Below, in pieces: positions 1 through 6,364 of a stretch of 15,221 bases of DNA. The translations under genes and the position numbers were made by a program. Numbering within the stretch: position 1 is the first letter of the stretch; each line of letters starts with the position of its first letter. The stretch comes from DATDTB01 sp035291025 (GTDB lineage Archaea; Iainarchaeota; Iainarchaeia; JAFGOX01; DATDTB01), in contig DATDTB010000043.1 of the NCBI GenBank assembly GCA_035291025.1, positions 1-15,221 of the forward strand, written 5' to 3'. The notes beneath the pieces are model-generated. The model saw only the letters and a program-made list of their open reading frames with translations. It was not told where the DNA came from and searched no databases.

Positions 1-1385
1 GCGGGCGCGTTGAGCTTCTTCATAGACGCGCCCGCCGCAAGCGAGTCCATCATCTTGTGGTCCACTTCCTGCGGCAGCGTCCACGGCGTTTCCTTGTGCA
101 GCCTGAACACCAAGGCGATGCCCAACGGAGAAAGCGGCGGGCCTATTACTGCGAGCCGGGTGTGCACGTCCTGCAAGTCGTAGTCCAGTATTGGGTGCGC
201 CTCGTCGAAGGGCCTTCCTGAAAGCGCCCTGAACCTTGAAACTAGGGCCTTGGCTTCAGTGTTCGTGAAGAGTATGTTGGTCTGGCACTGCTCGTAGTCC
301 GAGTGAACAACGTAAATGGGCTTGAGGCCGAGGGGCGCGTCCAAGTAAATGTCCGTCAGCTTCCTGTCCTTGAACAGGATTTCCAGCGTGCCGTAGCCGA
401 CAGTGTAGCGGGCGACGAGGCGGGCGAGGCTTTCGCGTTCCTGCACGCTGAGCTTTATTCCAGTTTCCTGCGCCACGTCTTCAATTGTTGAAGAGTAAAT
501 CCTTTCGAAGTACTCGCGTGAAGTAGAAATGTCCGAGATCTCTGTTTTCTCGGGCTTGTACGCCGAGACTATTTCCTTCGTGCGCGTGAGGATGAAGTAC
601 TTGTCCGGAGAAAGAGTGTACTCGGGAGGATTGACGTAGTAAACCATTTCCAGCTTGTCCGCGGGCTGGAATATTTGCACTGGGGTGTCCTCTACCATGT
701 ACTCGTCGACGAGCTGGAGGTTTTCAACGTCCCCGAAGAGGATGCGCGACCCGATAAAACTAGGCTTTATTTGTGGCTCGAAGAAAGTGTGGTACAGCCT
801 CCGCGTGTCGAATTCTTTTCCGAGGCGTGAAAGGTACGGCTTTGACTTTTCCACCACCGCCGTGCCCTCCAAGACCTTGCCCATGAAGGTAAGCGACTTC
901 AGGTAAGTGTCCAAGTCGTTCTTTCGGTCCTGCGGGACTGACGCGGCTCTTTGGCGCTCCCGCTGTATTGCCTGAAGGACGCCCACGTACGCCGCGACTG
1001 GATCGGAACGGCTTTGCTCGTACGAGAGGCGGACGGCGACGTCGTGCCTCGCGCTCAACTCGTCGTCCTTGACTATTTTCGGGTCGCCCAGCCTTCCATA
1101 GCTCCAAATCTTTGCCTCGTCGAGTTTCTTGTACGCGACCGCCATTTCCTTCAAAAGCGCAGTCTGCTCTTCGTCGTAAAGCCTTTCGTACACGTCCAAT
1201 AACACGAGCGCGTCAATGTTCAACCCGGCCTTTAGTATCTTGTTGACGCCGCACCGCATGCACTGCGGGTAGTCCGCCACGCTTCGCCCGAAGATACAGC
1301 TAGTGCACTCCGTGACCACGTAGCGCTTTCCGCCTTCCTCGCGGACGTGGTAGTTGTCCGCCTCGCTCAAGTCAAGTAAAGCCAT
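1..1385 (-). CDS. Archaeal type II/IV (pilus/archaellum-type) secretion ATPase, N-terminal part; C-terminus beyond window
   Basis: Reading leftward from ATG at 1385, the frame stays open for 461 codons to the window edge, so the gene is incomplete at its 3' end. The visible part matches the N-terminal half of archaeal VirB11/GspE-like secretion ATPases. It has DIYLDAP, then a stretch around HSDYEQCQTNILF, then ALSGRPFDEAHPILDYDL, then PLSPLGIAFVLR and HKETPWTLPQ, all typical of the domain before Walker A. The Walker A and B motifs would lie outside the window. Residues 27-45 carry CxxC-x11-CxxC (Cys27, 30, 42, 45), which looks like a zinc-binding knuckle. Such ATPases power pilin or archaellin assembly or protein export at the cytoplasmic face of the membrane. 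The gene is divergent from the archaeosortase gene and shares its promoter region. The family assignment is firm; the system served cannot be told without the rest of the locus. Confidence 0.88.
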   Translation of the reverse strand, partial: MALLDLSEADNYHVREEGGKRYVVTECTSCIFGRSVADYPQCMRCGVNKILKAGLNIDALVLLDVYERLYDEEQTALLKEMAVAYKKLDEAKIWSYGRLGDPKIVKDDELSARHDVAVRLSYEQSRSDPVAAYVGVLQAIQRERQRAASVPQDRKNDLDTYLKSLTFMGKVLEGTAVVEKSKPYLSRLGKEFDTRRLYHTFFEPQIKPSFIGSRILFGDVENLQLVDEYMVEDTPVQIFQPADKLEMVYYVNPPEYTLSPDKYFILTRTKEIVSAYKPEKTEISDISTSREYFERIYSSTIEDVAQETGIKLSVQERESLARLVARYTVGYGTLEILFKDRKLTDIYLDAPLGLKPIYVVHSDYEQCQTNILFTNTEAKALVSRFRALSGRPFDEAHPILDYDLQDVHTRLAVIGPPLSPLGIALVFRLHKETPWTLPQEVDHKMMDSLAAGASMKKLNAP

Positions 1386-1415
1386 GTTTTTTCCAACCCG
1401 CCAGTGGAACAGGTG

Positions 1416-1442
1416 CTTTTATAACGAAAAACACTATATAAA
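1416..1442. promoter_or_regulatory. Overlapping divergent archaeal promoters
   Basis: Two TATA-like elements lie between the divergent genes: cttttataac at 1416-1425 and actatataaat at 1432-1442. With a start site about 26 bases downstream, the left element read rightward puts the start near 1446, making the archaeosortase ATG at 1448 almost leaderless. The right element read leftward (atttatatag) puts the ATPase start near 1412. Each promoter would then sit inside the other's footprint. The positional fit is seen in the sequence; actual use is inference. Confidence 0.55.
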
Positions 1443-1447
1443 TGTTT

Positions 1448-1999
1448 ATGAGCTCGCGTCCACGGCAAAGCGGTTCGCTGACTCAGGAGTTGGCCAAGGG
1501 CCTGCGGTTTTCCCTTTTTTCCCTAGTATTGTTTTCCCTGCTTTACGTGCACCTTTACGCAGTTGCCCCGTGGAACTTGTTTGAGGAGTGGACGGCGAGG
1601 GTTTCCGCCTTCACGCTCAACGCCCTTTACGGAACCCGCGCCCTCGTTTCAGTGAGCGGCAGCCTTCAAGGAACCCAGGTGCTCCTTTTGACGGAGAAAA
1701 CGGCCGCGGAATTCATTCCATTGTGCACTGGCTTCCTGGAATTCGCCGTCCTGGCCTCGGTTATATTGGCGTCAGAGGACCGAACGCTAAGGCAGCGCCT
1801 AAAGGGCGTTGCGTTGGGCTTCGCCGCCGTTTTGCTGGTCAACCCGCTCCGCATCGCGGTCACGTTCCACGAACTCGAGTCAAAGGGGGTGGCGGCTGGA
1901 GAGTTCTGGCACAACGCGTTGTTCCGCGCGGCCCTGTTCGCGTTGGTGTTAGGGGTTTACGCGGCGTGGTACCTTCGTTTTTCGAGAAAAAAGAAGTAA
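1448..1999 (+). CDS. Archaeosortase/exosortase family membrane cysteine transpeptidase
   Basis: The protein is hydrophobic, about 183 residues long, with several predicted membrane helices. It carries the three spaced residues that define exosortases and archaeosortases: a Cys in PLCTGFLEF (Cys93), an Arg in NPLRIAV (Arg135) and a His in FWHNALF (His155). Family members cut C-terminal sorting signals (short motif, membrane helix, basic tail) from exported proteins and attach them to lipid or another anchor. ATG at 1448 is preferred because the upstream TATA box predicts a start near 1446; ATG at 1442 in the same frame would add two residues. The tail ends in SRKKK, cytoplasmic by the positive-inside rule. 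The gene is divergent from a secretion ATPase and converges on small minus-strand genes. No exported protein in this window ends in an evident tripartite sorting signal, so the substrate is probably elsewhere. Confidence 0.85.
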   Translation: MSSRPRQSGSLTQELAKGLRFSLFSLVLFSLLYVHLYAVAPWNLFEEWTARVSAFTLNALYGTRALVSVSGSLQGTQVLLLTEKTAAEFIPLCTGFLEFAVLASVILASEDRTLRQRLKGVALGFAAVLLVNPLRIAVTFHELESKGVAAGEFWHNALFRAALFALVLGVYAAWYLRFSRKKK

Positions 2000-2056
2000 T
2001 GCCTAAGTGCTTTTTCGTTAAGCCCCAGCCGAGCCGGCCAGCCTTCCGTGGAATCC

Positions 2057-2088
2057 CGCAAGCGCGCTTAACGGGGCCTTTGCTTGCG
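2057..2088. repeat. Inverted repeat between convergent genes
   Basis: CGCAAGC at 2057-2063 and GCTTGCG at 2082-2088 form a perfect 7-base inverted repeat with an 18-base loop. It spans the stop codon of the small minus-strand gene ending at 2068 and lies downstream of the archaeosortase gene. It could act as a transcription terminator or 3' stabiliser for either side, but it lacks an adjoining strong T-tract. Confidence 0.3.
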
Positions 2089-2259
2089 TGCCCGCAGCGC
2101 CTCTATTCGCGCGAGCTCTGCTTCTAGTTCTCCCTGCCGCGCGTGCCTATTTTCAGAATGCTGCCTTATCACTGCGACGTCTTCAGGCGACAGGATGCCC
2201 CCACGCGGCGGTTCTCGCCCGCTTCTCGGCCTTTTTTTCACTGGTCTGGAAAACGGCAT
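2068..2259 (-). CDS. Small Arg-rich hypothetical protein
   Basis: This 63-residue frame has a very basic N-terminus (KKRPRSGREPPRGG) followed by a probable charged helix (LSPEDVAVIRQH, then ELEAELARIEALRARK) that could form a short coiled coil. I do not recognise a family. Its ATG at 2259 lies 24 bases after the stop of the 88-residue membrane protein upstream, and GGTG sits four bases before the start, so it is probably the second gene of a two-gene operon. It could instead be a chance open frame in GC-rich DNA; the start signal and operon spacing are the main arguments in favour. Confidence 0.5.
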   Translation of the reverse strand: MPFSRPVKKRPRSGREPPRGGILSPEDVAVIRQHSENRHARQGELEAELARIEALRARKQRPR

Positions 2260-2283
2260 TTTACACCACTCTCTTCAATCCTT

Positions 2284-2550
2284 TTACTTCTTGCCCTTCG
2301 ACGCGTAGTTCCATGCAAGCGCGAGCGCGCCGCCCATAACATAGCCAAGCGCGAAGAAGAACACTGCGCCAAAAGCAAAGCTTTGCAAGTTGAACGGCGA
2401 CGGAGTCACTGGAAAGTAGACAAAGTGCGCCGCCTGCAGCCACTTGATTACTTCCCAGTTCGTGAGAGTAATCAACGCAACCCTTAAGACGTAGAAGGCA
2501 AGCGAGAACAAGCCCAAAGCCAAACCGGCCCTTTTCCAGTCAACGCTCAT
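2284..2550 (-). CDS. Small two-helix membrane protein, unknown function
   Basis: This 88-residue protein has two hydrophobic segments, about residues 8-28 and 55-80. Between them is a loop rich in aromatic and proline residues, and the tail is basic (ASKGKK). The second helix contains GYVMGGALALAW. The start is well supported: GGGTGAG lies just upstream of the ATG at 2550, a strong archaeal ribosome binding site. A TATA-like tttaaataaa (plus-strand 2621-2630) lies about 75 bases upstream and overlaps the stop codon of the preceding protease gene. No family is recognised. Its position between an archaeosortase and an exported protease makes a role in the cell envelope a reasonable guess only. 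Confidence 0.72.
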   Translation of the reverse strand: MSVDWKRAGLALGLFSLAFYVLRVALITLTNWEVIKWLQAAHFVYFPVTPSPFNLQSFAFGAVFFFALGYVMGGALALAWNYASKGKK

Positions 2551-2619
2551 TTTTTCTCACCCAACCCGCACGCGGTTTCTGCGCAATGTGGGAGTTGTGT
2601 TAAACCTAAATTGCTTGCC

Positions 2620-2630
2620 CTTTATTTAAA
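2620..2630 (-). promoter_or_regulatory. TATA box for the 88-residue membrane protein gene
   Basis: Read on the minus strand this is gtttaaataaagg, an archaeal TATA-like element. It predicts a transcript start near 2598 and a leader of about 48 bases before the ATG at 2550. It overlaps the TAA stop of the upstream protease gene (2626-2628), so it is embedded in the end of that gene. Confidence 0.45.
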
Positions 2631-4746
2631 CTTGCTGTTGCGTGTTCAAGGCAGCAGCGCCCGCTTTGGCGCTTGACTCGGTTAAGAGCAGTAAAACCAG
2701 GAAGACCGCCACGATGCCCGGCCACACCAGCGCAATAGTCCAATTCATGAGCTGGCTCATGCCCCACGGCACCAAAAAGGAAACAGCTCCCGCGCCCGCA
2801 GCGCTTTCAAGCGCGGCGTCTTGGGGGAATTTCCTGCCCTGGAGGTAGTGGAAAACGAGCCATGCAATAAGCCCGGCTATTACGGCGTAAGCAACTGGGG
2901 GCACTACCGAAGAAGCCGTGACCTTGGGGGCGAGCGAGGCAAACGCAGTCAGCGGGTTTCCCTGCGGCGCGCCCTGCGCCGTGGAGGTTACGGGACTTGA
3001 AGCGGTCCCGCTTGCCGGCTGGCTTTGCTGCTTTGTTGCCTGCGCCTGCGGTGGCTTTTGCGGAGGCTGTTGCTGCGTGCTTGCAGTGCCAGCCCTTGGA
3101 ATGCAGTAATGGTTTTCAACGACTCCGTTGGCGCACGACACGTTTTCGCACTCGTATGAAAGCCCGCATTGCTGCGCTTGAGTGCAGTCGGTGTCTTCAA
3201 CGCATTCAACGCACGCGTTGTTGACGCACTTGCCCGAAAGGCAGTCAACGGAACTGGTGCAAACTTCTCCCACGCCTTTTCTCTCGGTCTTTTTTTCCTG
3301 GGCAGGCGTTGGAGGCGTTGTTGGAGCGGGGCTTGGCGGGCTTGCTGCAGGGGTGCTTGAAGGGGCAAAGGCGCACTTGCTGTTATAGCAATACCCAGTG
3401 CTGCACTGAGTGGAGGCAATGCAGCTTTCTCCAGCGTTCCTGTAACCACCCAACGGCGCCGGGTTTGTCCTAACAACTATGTTTGGCGTGCTGTTCGCGG
3501 AAGCCGCAACAGTCGAAGTGTTCACGTCAACCGGCTTGTCCGTCACGTTTACTATAATTGTCAGCTCGGCCGTCGCGCCGGCGTTGTCAGTTGCCTTGAA
3601 AGTGGCGTAGTACGCCTTGGAAGAATTGTAAGTAAAGGACGCAACCCCGGTTGAGTTAGAGTTGTAGTCGTAGTTTCCGTCGCCGTCAAAGTCCCACTGG
3701 TAGCGCGCAATCACTCCGTCGGAGTCAGTCGCCGTTCCCCGCAACTCCACGCTCACGCCCTTGAAGGCCTTGACCACGTCGCTTGGAGTGGTAATTACCG
3801 GGGGCTTGTTGGAACTGGAGTTCACGGTGAGAGTGTGAGTAGCAACCGCGGTTGTGTCCAGTGAGTTCTTCACCAAAACCTTAATGGTCACGCTGCCGCT
3901 CTCTTGGAAGTCGTGGTCTATGTTTTCGTCCAGAACGGCAGTGTCGGTGTTGACGTTTTGGTCGTAATTGCCGTCGCCGTTCCAGTCGATGGCGTAAAAC
4001 TTGATGTTTGGGTTGGCCCTCGCCTTCAGCTTGACTTTCTGTACGATGCCGGATTGCACGAATTCGGAAAGCACGCGGAACTCGTCAATGGCCACGCTTT
4101 GCGCCGGCAGCTGTGCTTGTTCTATTTTTTGCACTACGCCTTGGATGCTTGAAACCTCCGCAACATTCATTCCCCAGTTCGCGGGCGCGTACGTAACCAG
4201 GTTGACGTCGTCAAAGTTTTCATCAAGCGTCATCGACTGGCCCTGCGGGACGAGGAACAGCTTTATTCCTTGCTTCGCTGCTCCGCGTGCCTTGAAGTAA
4301 ACCCCGCCAATCGGCCCCACCGAGCCGTCGTTTTCAATTGTCCCAGTCATGCTCACGTTTTGCGGGAAGGCCTTGCCGAGGGCCTCGAACGCCAGAGCAG
4401 TGGTCATTATGGCGCCCGCGCTCGGGCCGTCAATCAGTATTGCGTCAGAGTCAAACCTGAACAAAACGTCGTAGTTTTCCAAGTCCTTTCCCGTAAAAGT
4501 TTTGGCGTAGTCCTTTGCTGTCTGCGCCGAGTCCTGGAGGAAGAAGCCGCTCAATGGAGTGACTGTGGCGAAGGCCTTGCCGTTGCCCGGGGACGTTGAC
4601 GGGTGGATTGAAACTGTTAGCTTGATCATCACCCCGTCGAGCTGGCCGTTCACGACCGTGACGGCGGGCACGAAAGCGGTTGTCGCCGCAAGCGCGTTCC
4701 CGGATAAGACAGCAAGTGCGCACACCAGCATTAGAACGTTTTTCAT
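2626..4746 (-). CDS. Exported Lon-like (S16) serine protease with PKD-like and Cys-rich domains and C-terminal membrane anchor
   Basis: The protein has about 706 residues. A signal peptide (residues 1-20, ending NALA) is followed by a Lon-type proteolytic domain without an AAA+ ATPase. Ser109 lies in IDGPSAGAIM and Lys152 in PIGGVYFKARGAAKQG; their 43-residue spacing equals Ser679-Lys722 of E. coli Lon. Next come two PKD-like beta domains, about 210-300 and 305-400, each with a WDFDGDGNYDY-type motif (the first reads DWNGDGNYDQ). Cys-rich segments follow at about 430-545, then a Pro/Gln-rich linker. A hydrophobic C-terminal part (about 617-635 and 650-690) should anchor it with the protease outside. 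This resembles archaeal secreted S16 proteases. The ATG at 4746 starts the signal peptide cleanly; an in-frame TTG at 4752 sits closer to the upstream GAGGGG and is an alternative. A leader of about 60 bases precedes it. Confidence 0.87.
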   Translation of the reverse strand: MKNVLMLVCALAVLSGNALAATTAFVPAVTVVNGQLDGVMIKLTVSIHPSTSPGNGKAFATVTPLSGFFLQDSAQTAKDYAKTFTGKDLENYDVLFRFDSDAILIDGPSAGAIMTTALAFEALGKAFPQNVSMTGTIENDGSVGPIGGVYFKARGAAKQGIKLFLVPQGQSMTLDENFDDVNLVTYAPANWGMNVAEVSSIQGVVQKIEQAQLPAQSVAIDEFRVLSEFVQSGIVQKVKLKARANPNIKFYAIDWNGDGNYDQNVNTDTAVLDENIDHDFQESGSVTIKVLVKNSLDTTAVATHTLTVNSSSNKPPVITTPSDVVKAFKGVSVELRGTATDSDGVIARYQWDFDGDGNYDYNSNSTGVASFTYNSSKAYYATFKATDNAGATAELTIIVNVTDKPVDVNTSTVAASANSTPNIVVRTNPAPLGGYRNAGESCIASTQCSTGYCYNSKCAFAPSSTPAASPPSPAPTTPPTPAQEKKTERKGVGEVCTSSVDCLSGKCVNNACVECVEDTDCTQAQQCGLSYECENVSCANGVVENHYCIPRAGTASTQQQPPQKPPQAQATKQQSQPASGTASSPVTSTAQGAPQGNPLTAFASLAPKVTASSVVPPVAYAVIAGLIAWLVFHYLQGRKFPQDAALESAAGAGAVSFLVPWGMSQLMNWTIALVWPGIVAVFLVLLLLTESSAKAGAAALNTQQQV

Positions 4747-4802
4747 CGCCAAAAAAACCCCTCAAGCCCCAAGCAACCGGAACGCTTTCCAAAGCCGTCG
4801 AG

Positions 4803-4838
4803 GCCTGCAGTAAACAGGCAGCAAAAGCTTTATATACT
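4803..4838 (-). promoter_or_regulatory. Promoter and possible operator of the Lon-like protease gene
   Basis: On the minus strand, agtatataaagc (plus 4828-4838) is a strong TATA box and predicts a start near 4807. An inverted repeat GCCTG/CAGGC (4803-4807 and 4815-4819) lies between the box and the predicted start, where a bound regulator would block transcription. The TATA call is good; the operator is speculative. Confidence 0.6.
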
Positions 4839-4869
4839 ATTTCTTTACTGAGAAGTAGTGACAATTTCC

Positions 4870-5661
4870 TCATTGGATTTTTTTGTAGACGCCTTTCCTT
4901 TTCTCGTACACGAACCCCTGCTCGTTCAGGAAAGCCAGGAGGACCTCGCACTTCTCGGCCTCGCTCTTCAGCTCCGAAGCCAGTTCTTCAATGTGCCTCT
5001 CGCCTTTTTCCAGCGCCTCAAGCACTTTGGGCTTCAAGGCCTCGAGGACGTCGCGGCGCACCAAGTAGTAATCGCCCGTGAACCCCTTCATTCCCAGCAT
5101 CTTTCCTTCCCTTAACTCCTGCGCGAACTTGCTTGACGCCAGCGAAACCTCGCCGTAGTCCTTCGTTTTCGCGTAGCCCTCGCTTGCCAGCTTTTCGGCT
5201 GCCGCCCCGAGTTCGGTTTTCTGCTCCTGCGGCGCTGCCTCGCGCTGCCTCAAGGGCTCTTCCTTTTTCTGCGCAACAACAGGGGGTTTCTGTTGTGGCA
5301 TTGGAATTTTTTCCCCGCGCGACAGCTTCTCGAACTCCAAGGGAGTTACGTAAATGTGCTTCTTGTACTGCTCGCCGCCCTTGTACTTTTTCAGCGTCCC
5401 CCTTTTCGCCATTTTAGTGAGCAGCATTAACTCGTCGTGCGGCAAAACGTTTTCAATCCCTCCTTCGACGCGCGAAGAAAAAGGCATTGCCTCCAGCTTT
5501 TCGAGGAACTCTTTTTCGGAGTCCGCGCGCCTGGCGAGCGTTACTCCATTGGCTGCCTTGAGCAATTCGTATTCTTCTTTCTCGCTTAACCCGAGCTCTT
5601 GGGCTTCTTTTTCGGAGAACTCCAAGACGAGCTTTCCGTCAACGCCTTTCAACTTGACCAT
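4870..5661 (-). CDS. Unrecognised charged protein with possible AbrB-like N-terminus and C-terminal winged helix
   Basis: The protein has 263 residues and no signal peptide or membrane helix. The N-terminus (MVKLKGVDGKLVLEFSEKEA, then QELGLSEKEEYELL) recalls AbrB/SpoVT swapped-hairpin domains. Residues 118-150 form a Pro/Gln/Lys/Glu-rich linker. The C-terminus, about 205-263, has LEALEKGERHIEELASEL followed by a helix and FVYEKRKGVYKK, a plausible winged helix with its wing. A DNA-binding role is therefore possible but unproven. ATG at 5661 is preferred over the longer GTG at 5691 because the TATA-like element at 5699-5706 predicts a start near 5677, downstream of that GTG. It lies upstream of the protease gene on the same strand, but that gene has its own TATA box. 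Confidence 0.72.
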   Translation of the reverse strand: MVKLKGVDGKLVLEFSEKEAQELGLSEKEEYELLKAANGVTLARRADSEKEFLEKLEAMPFSSRVEGGIENVLPHDELMLLTKMAKRGTLKKYKGGEQYKKHIYVTPLEFEKLSRGEKIPMPQQKPPVVAQKKEEPLRQREAAPQEQKTELGAAAEKLASEGYAKTKDYGEVSLASSKFAQELREGKMLGMKGFTGDYYLVRRDVLEALKPKVLEALEKGERHIEELASELKSEAEKCEVLLAFLNEQGFVYEKRKGVYKKIQ

Positions 5662-5698
5662 TTGCTTCCACTCTGAAAGCGAATGCGTCACTAACTAG

Positions 5699-5706
5699 TT
5701 AAATAT
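5699..5706 (-). promoter_or_regulatory. TATA box of the 263-residue protein gene
   Basis: On the minus strand this reads acatatttaac. A start about 26 bases downstream falls near 5677, about 16 bases before ATG 5661. It is the main reason to reject the upstream GTG start. Confidence 0.5.
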
Positions 5707-5714
5707 GTTTTCAA

Positions 5715-5746
5715 GCGCGCATGCGCGCCCCGGCCGGTTTTTTTTT
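5715..5746. repeat. 14-base perfect palindrome next to a second palindrome and T9 run
   Basis: GCGCGCATGCGCGC at 5715-5728 is a perfect palindrome lying directly upstream of the TATA box of the minus-strand gene. It is followed by CCGGCCGG (5730-5737) and nine T residues (5738-5746). As a symmetric site next to the promoter it could bind a dimeric regulator. Read rightward, the GC-palindrome plus T-run looks like a terminator, but no plus-strand gene lies upstream to need one. Confidence 0.4.
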
Positions 5747-5929
5747 GCAAAGCATATCCTGCAGGCAATACTTCCATGCTATACTTGGATTCCTAATGAC
5801 TTTCGGCAAAGCCCGCGCTTTTTCAGCGCGCGCGTTTGCAAGCCTTACTTTTTTCTCGGGCGAAAATAAGCAATCCGAACCCTTTCCGTGCCTTTGCCGC
5901 AGGAACGGGGGGAAAGCGAATGCATAACG
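5747..5929. other. Gene-free stretch with one hairpin
   Basis: No convincing gene is present; the 68-codon plus-strand frame starting at 5721 lacks a good start signal and any family resemblance. A hairpin CGCGCT-TTTTC-AGCGCG lies at 5814-5830. Nothing else can be supported. Confidence 0.4.
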
Positions 5930-5938
5930 TTTATATAT
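5930..5938 (+). promoter_or_regulatory. Strong archaeal TATA box ahead of the structured region
   Basis: The sequence acgtttatatatccc contains one of the best TATA matches in the window. Read rightward it predicts a start near 5958-5962, just where the paired region begins. The core is nearly symmetric, so leftward use cannot be excluded. Confidence 0.6.
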
Positions 5939-5957
5939 CCCTTACGACATTAGCGTT

Positions 5958-6352
5958 GTTACAGTTTGGTTTTTGCAGTCGGTGGTGTAGATAGAGTTTT
6001 CCCCACGTGATATTGAATCCAAAAACAGCAACGCACCAACTTCTTCTTTATTTCTTCCCCCGGCTTTTTCAACTCCTTCCAGCTTCGCCGAGCGTTCGCG
6101 CTATCTAAAGAGCCTCAGAGTTAGTGGCTTAAGCCTTCCTCGCCAGGTCGCAAGTTCGGGGGAGCTTGGACGCAACGAATGCAGTCCGGGTGGAGACGAG
6201 GGCACTTTCTACCACGCCTTCGTCTCCCCCGCAAGCCCTAACGCGGGTGATTTCCTTGCAGTGCTTTCAGGCGGCGGCGTTGCATGGACAGGGTTGTGGC
6301 AAGGGACTCTGGGGTTTCTTTCACTCTACAGAAAGGCAATTGAGTTGCTTGC
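5958..6352 (+). ncRNA. Candidate structured noncoding RNA or long structured 5' leader
   Basis: About 400 bases follow a strong TATA box and hold no convincing gene, but they hold many pairing segments. GCGTTG (5953-5958) and TTTGG (5965-5969) pair with CCAAA (6019-6023) and CAACGC (6029-6034). TAGATAG (5988-5994) is complementary to CTATCTA (6101-6107). AGCG-TTCG-CGCT lies at 6091-6102. AGCC (6111-6114) pairs with GGCT (6126-6129). GAGACGAGG (6193-6201) pairs with CCTTCGTCTC (6217-6226) with one bulge. Further hairpins are CCCGC/GCGGG (6228-6247), CTTTC/GAAAG (6318-6335) and GCAA/TTGC (6336-6348). The outermost GCGTTG slightly precedes the estimated start, so the 5' end may be a few bases earlier. 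I could not match it to RNase P RNA, SRP RNA, 5S rRNA or tRNA. No separate promoter is evident for the small gene at 6365, so this may be its leader. Confidence 0.45.
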
Positions 6353-6364
6353 GAGGTAGTTGGC

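Noticed and set aside
760..1107. 115-codon minus-strand frame within the ATPase gene
   Set aside because: It is a shadow of the secretion ATPase, whose own frame is unbroken across these bases and shows clear family motifs.
5721..5927. 68-codon plus-strand frame
   Set aside because: No ribosome site or family resemblance was found, its composition is unlike the neighbouring genes, and it spans GC hairpins and T-runs typical of spacer.
6112..6167. 5S rRNA-like words on the minus strand (CCCCGAAC, GAAGGCTTAAGCC)
   Set aside because: The spacing between the words is about ten bases too long, and the flanking 5S helices are missing.
6106..6175. tRNA-like stretch (AGCC...GGCT arm followed by aggtcgcaagttcg)
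   Set aside because: The T-arm does not close with a seven-base loop, and there is no anticodon stem or acceptor pairing.
5958..6352. RNase P RNA identity for the structured region (ACAGAA at 6328-6333 near the 3' end, AGTCCGGG at 6183-6190)
   Set aside because: ACAGAA resembles the conserved 3' element, but no matching GAGGAAAGUCC-like 5' element or complementary P4 strand could be found, so the identity is not supported.
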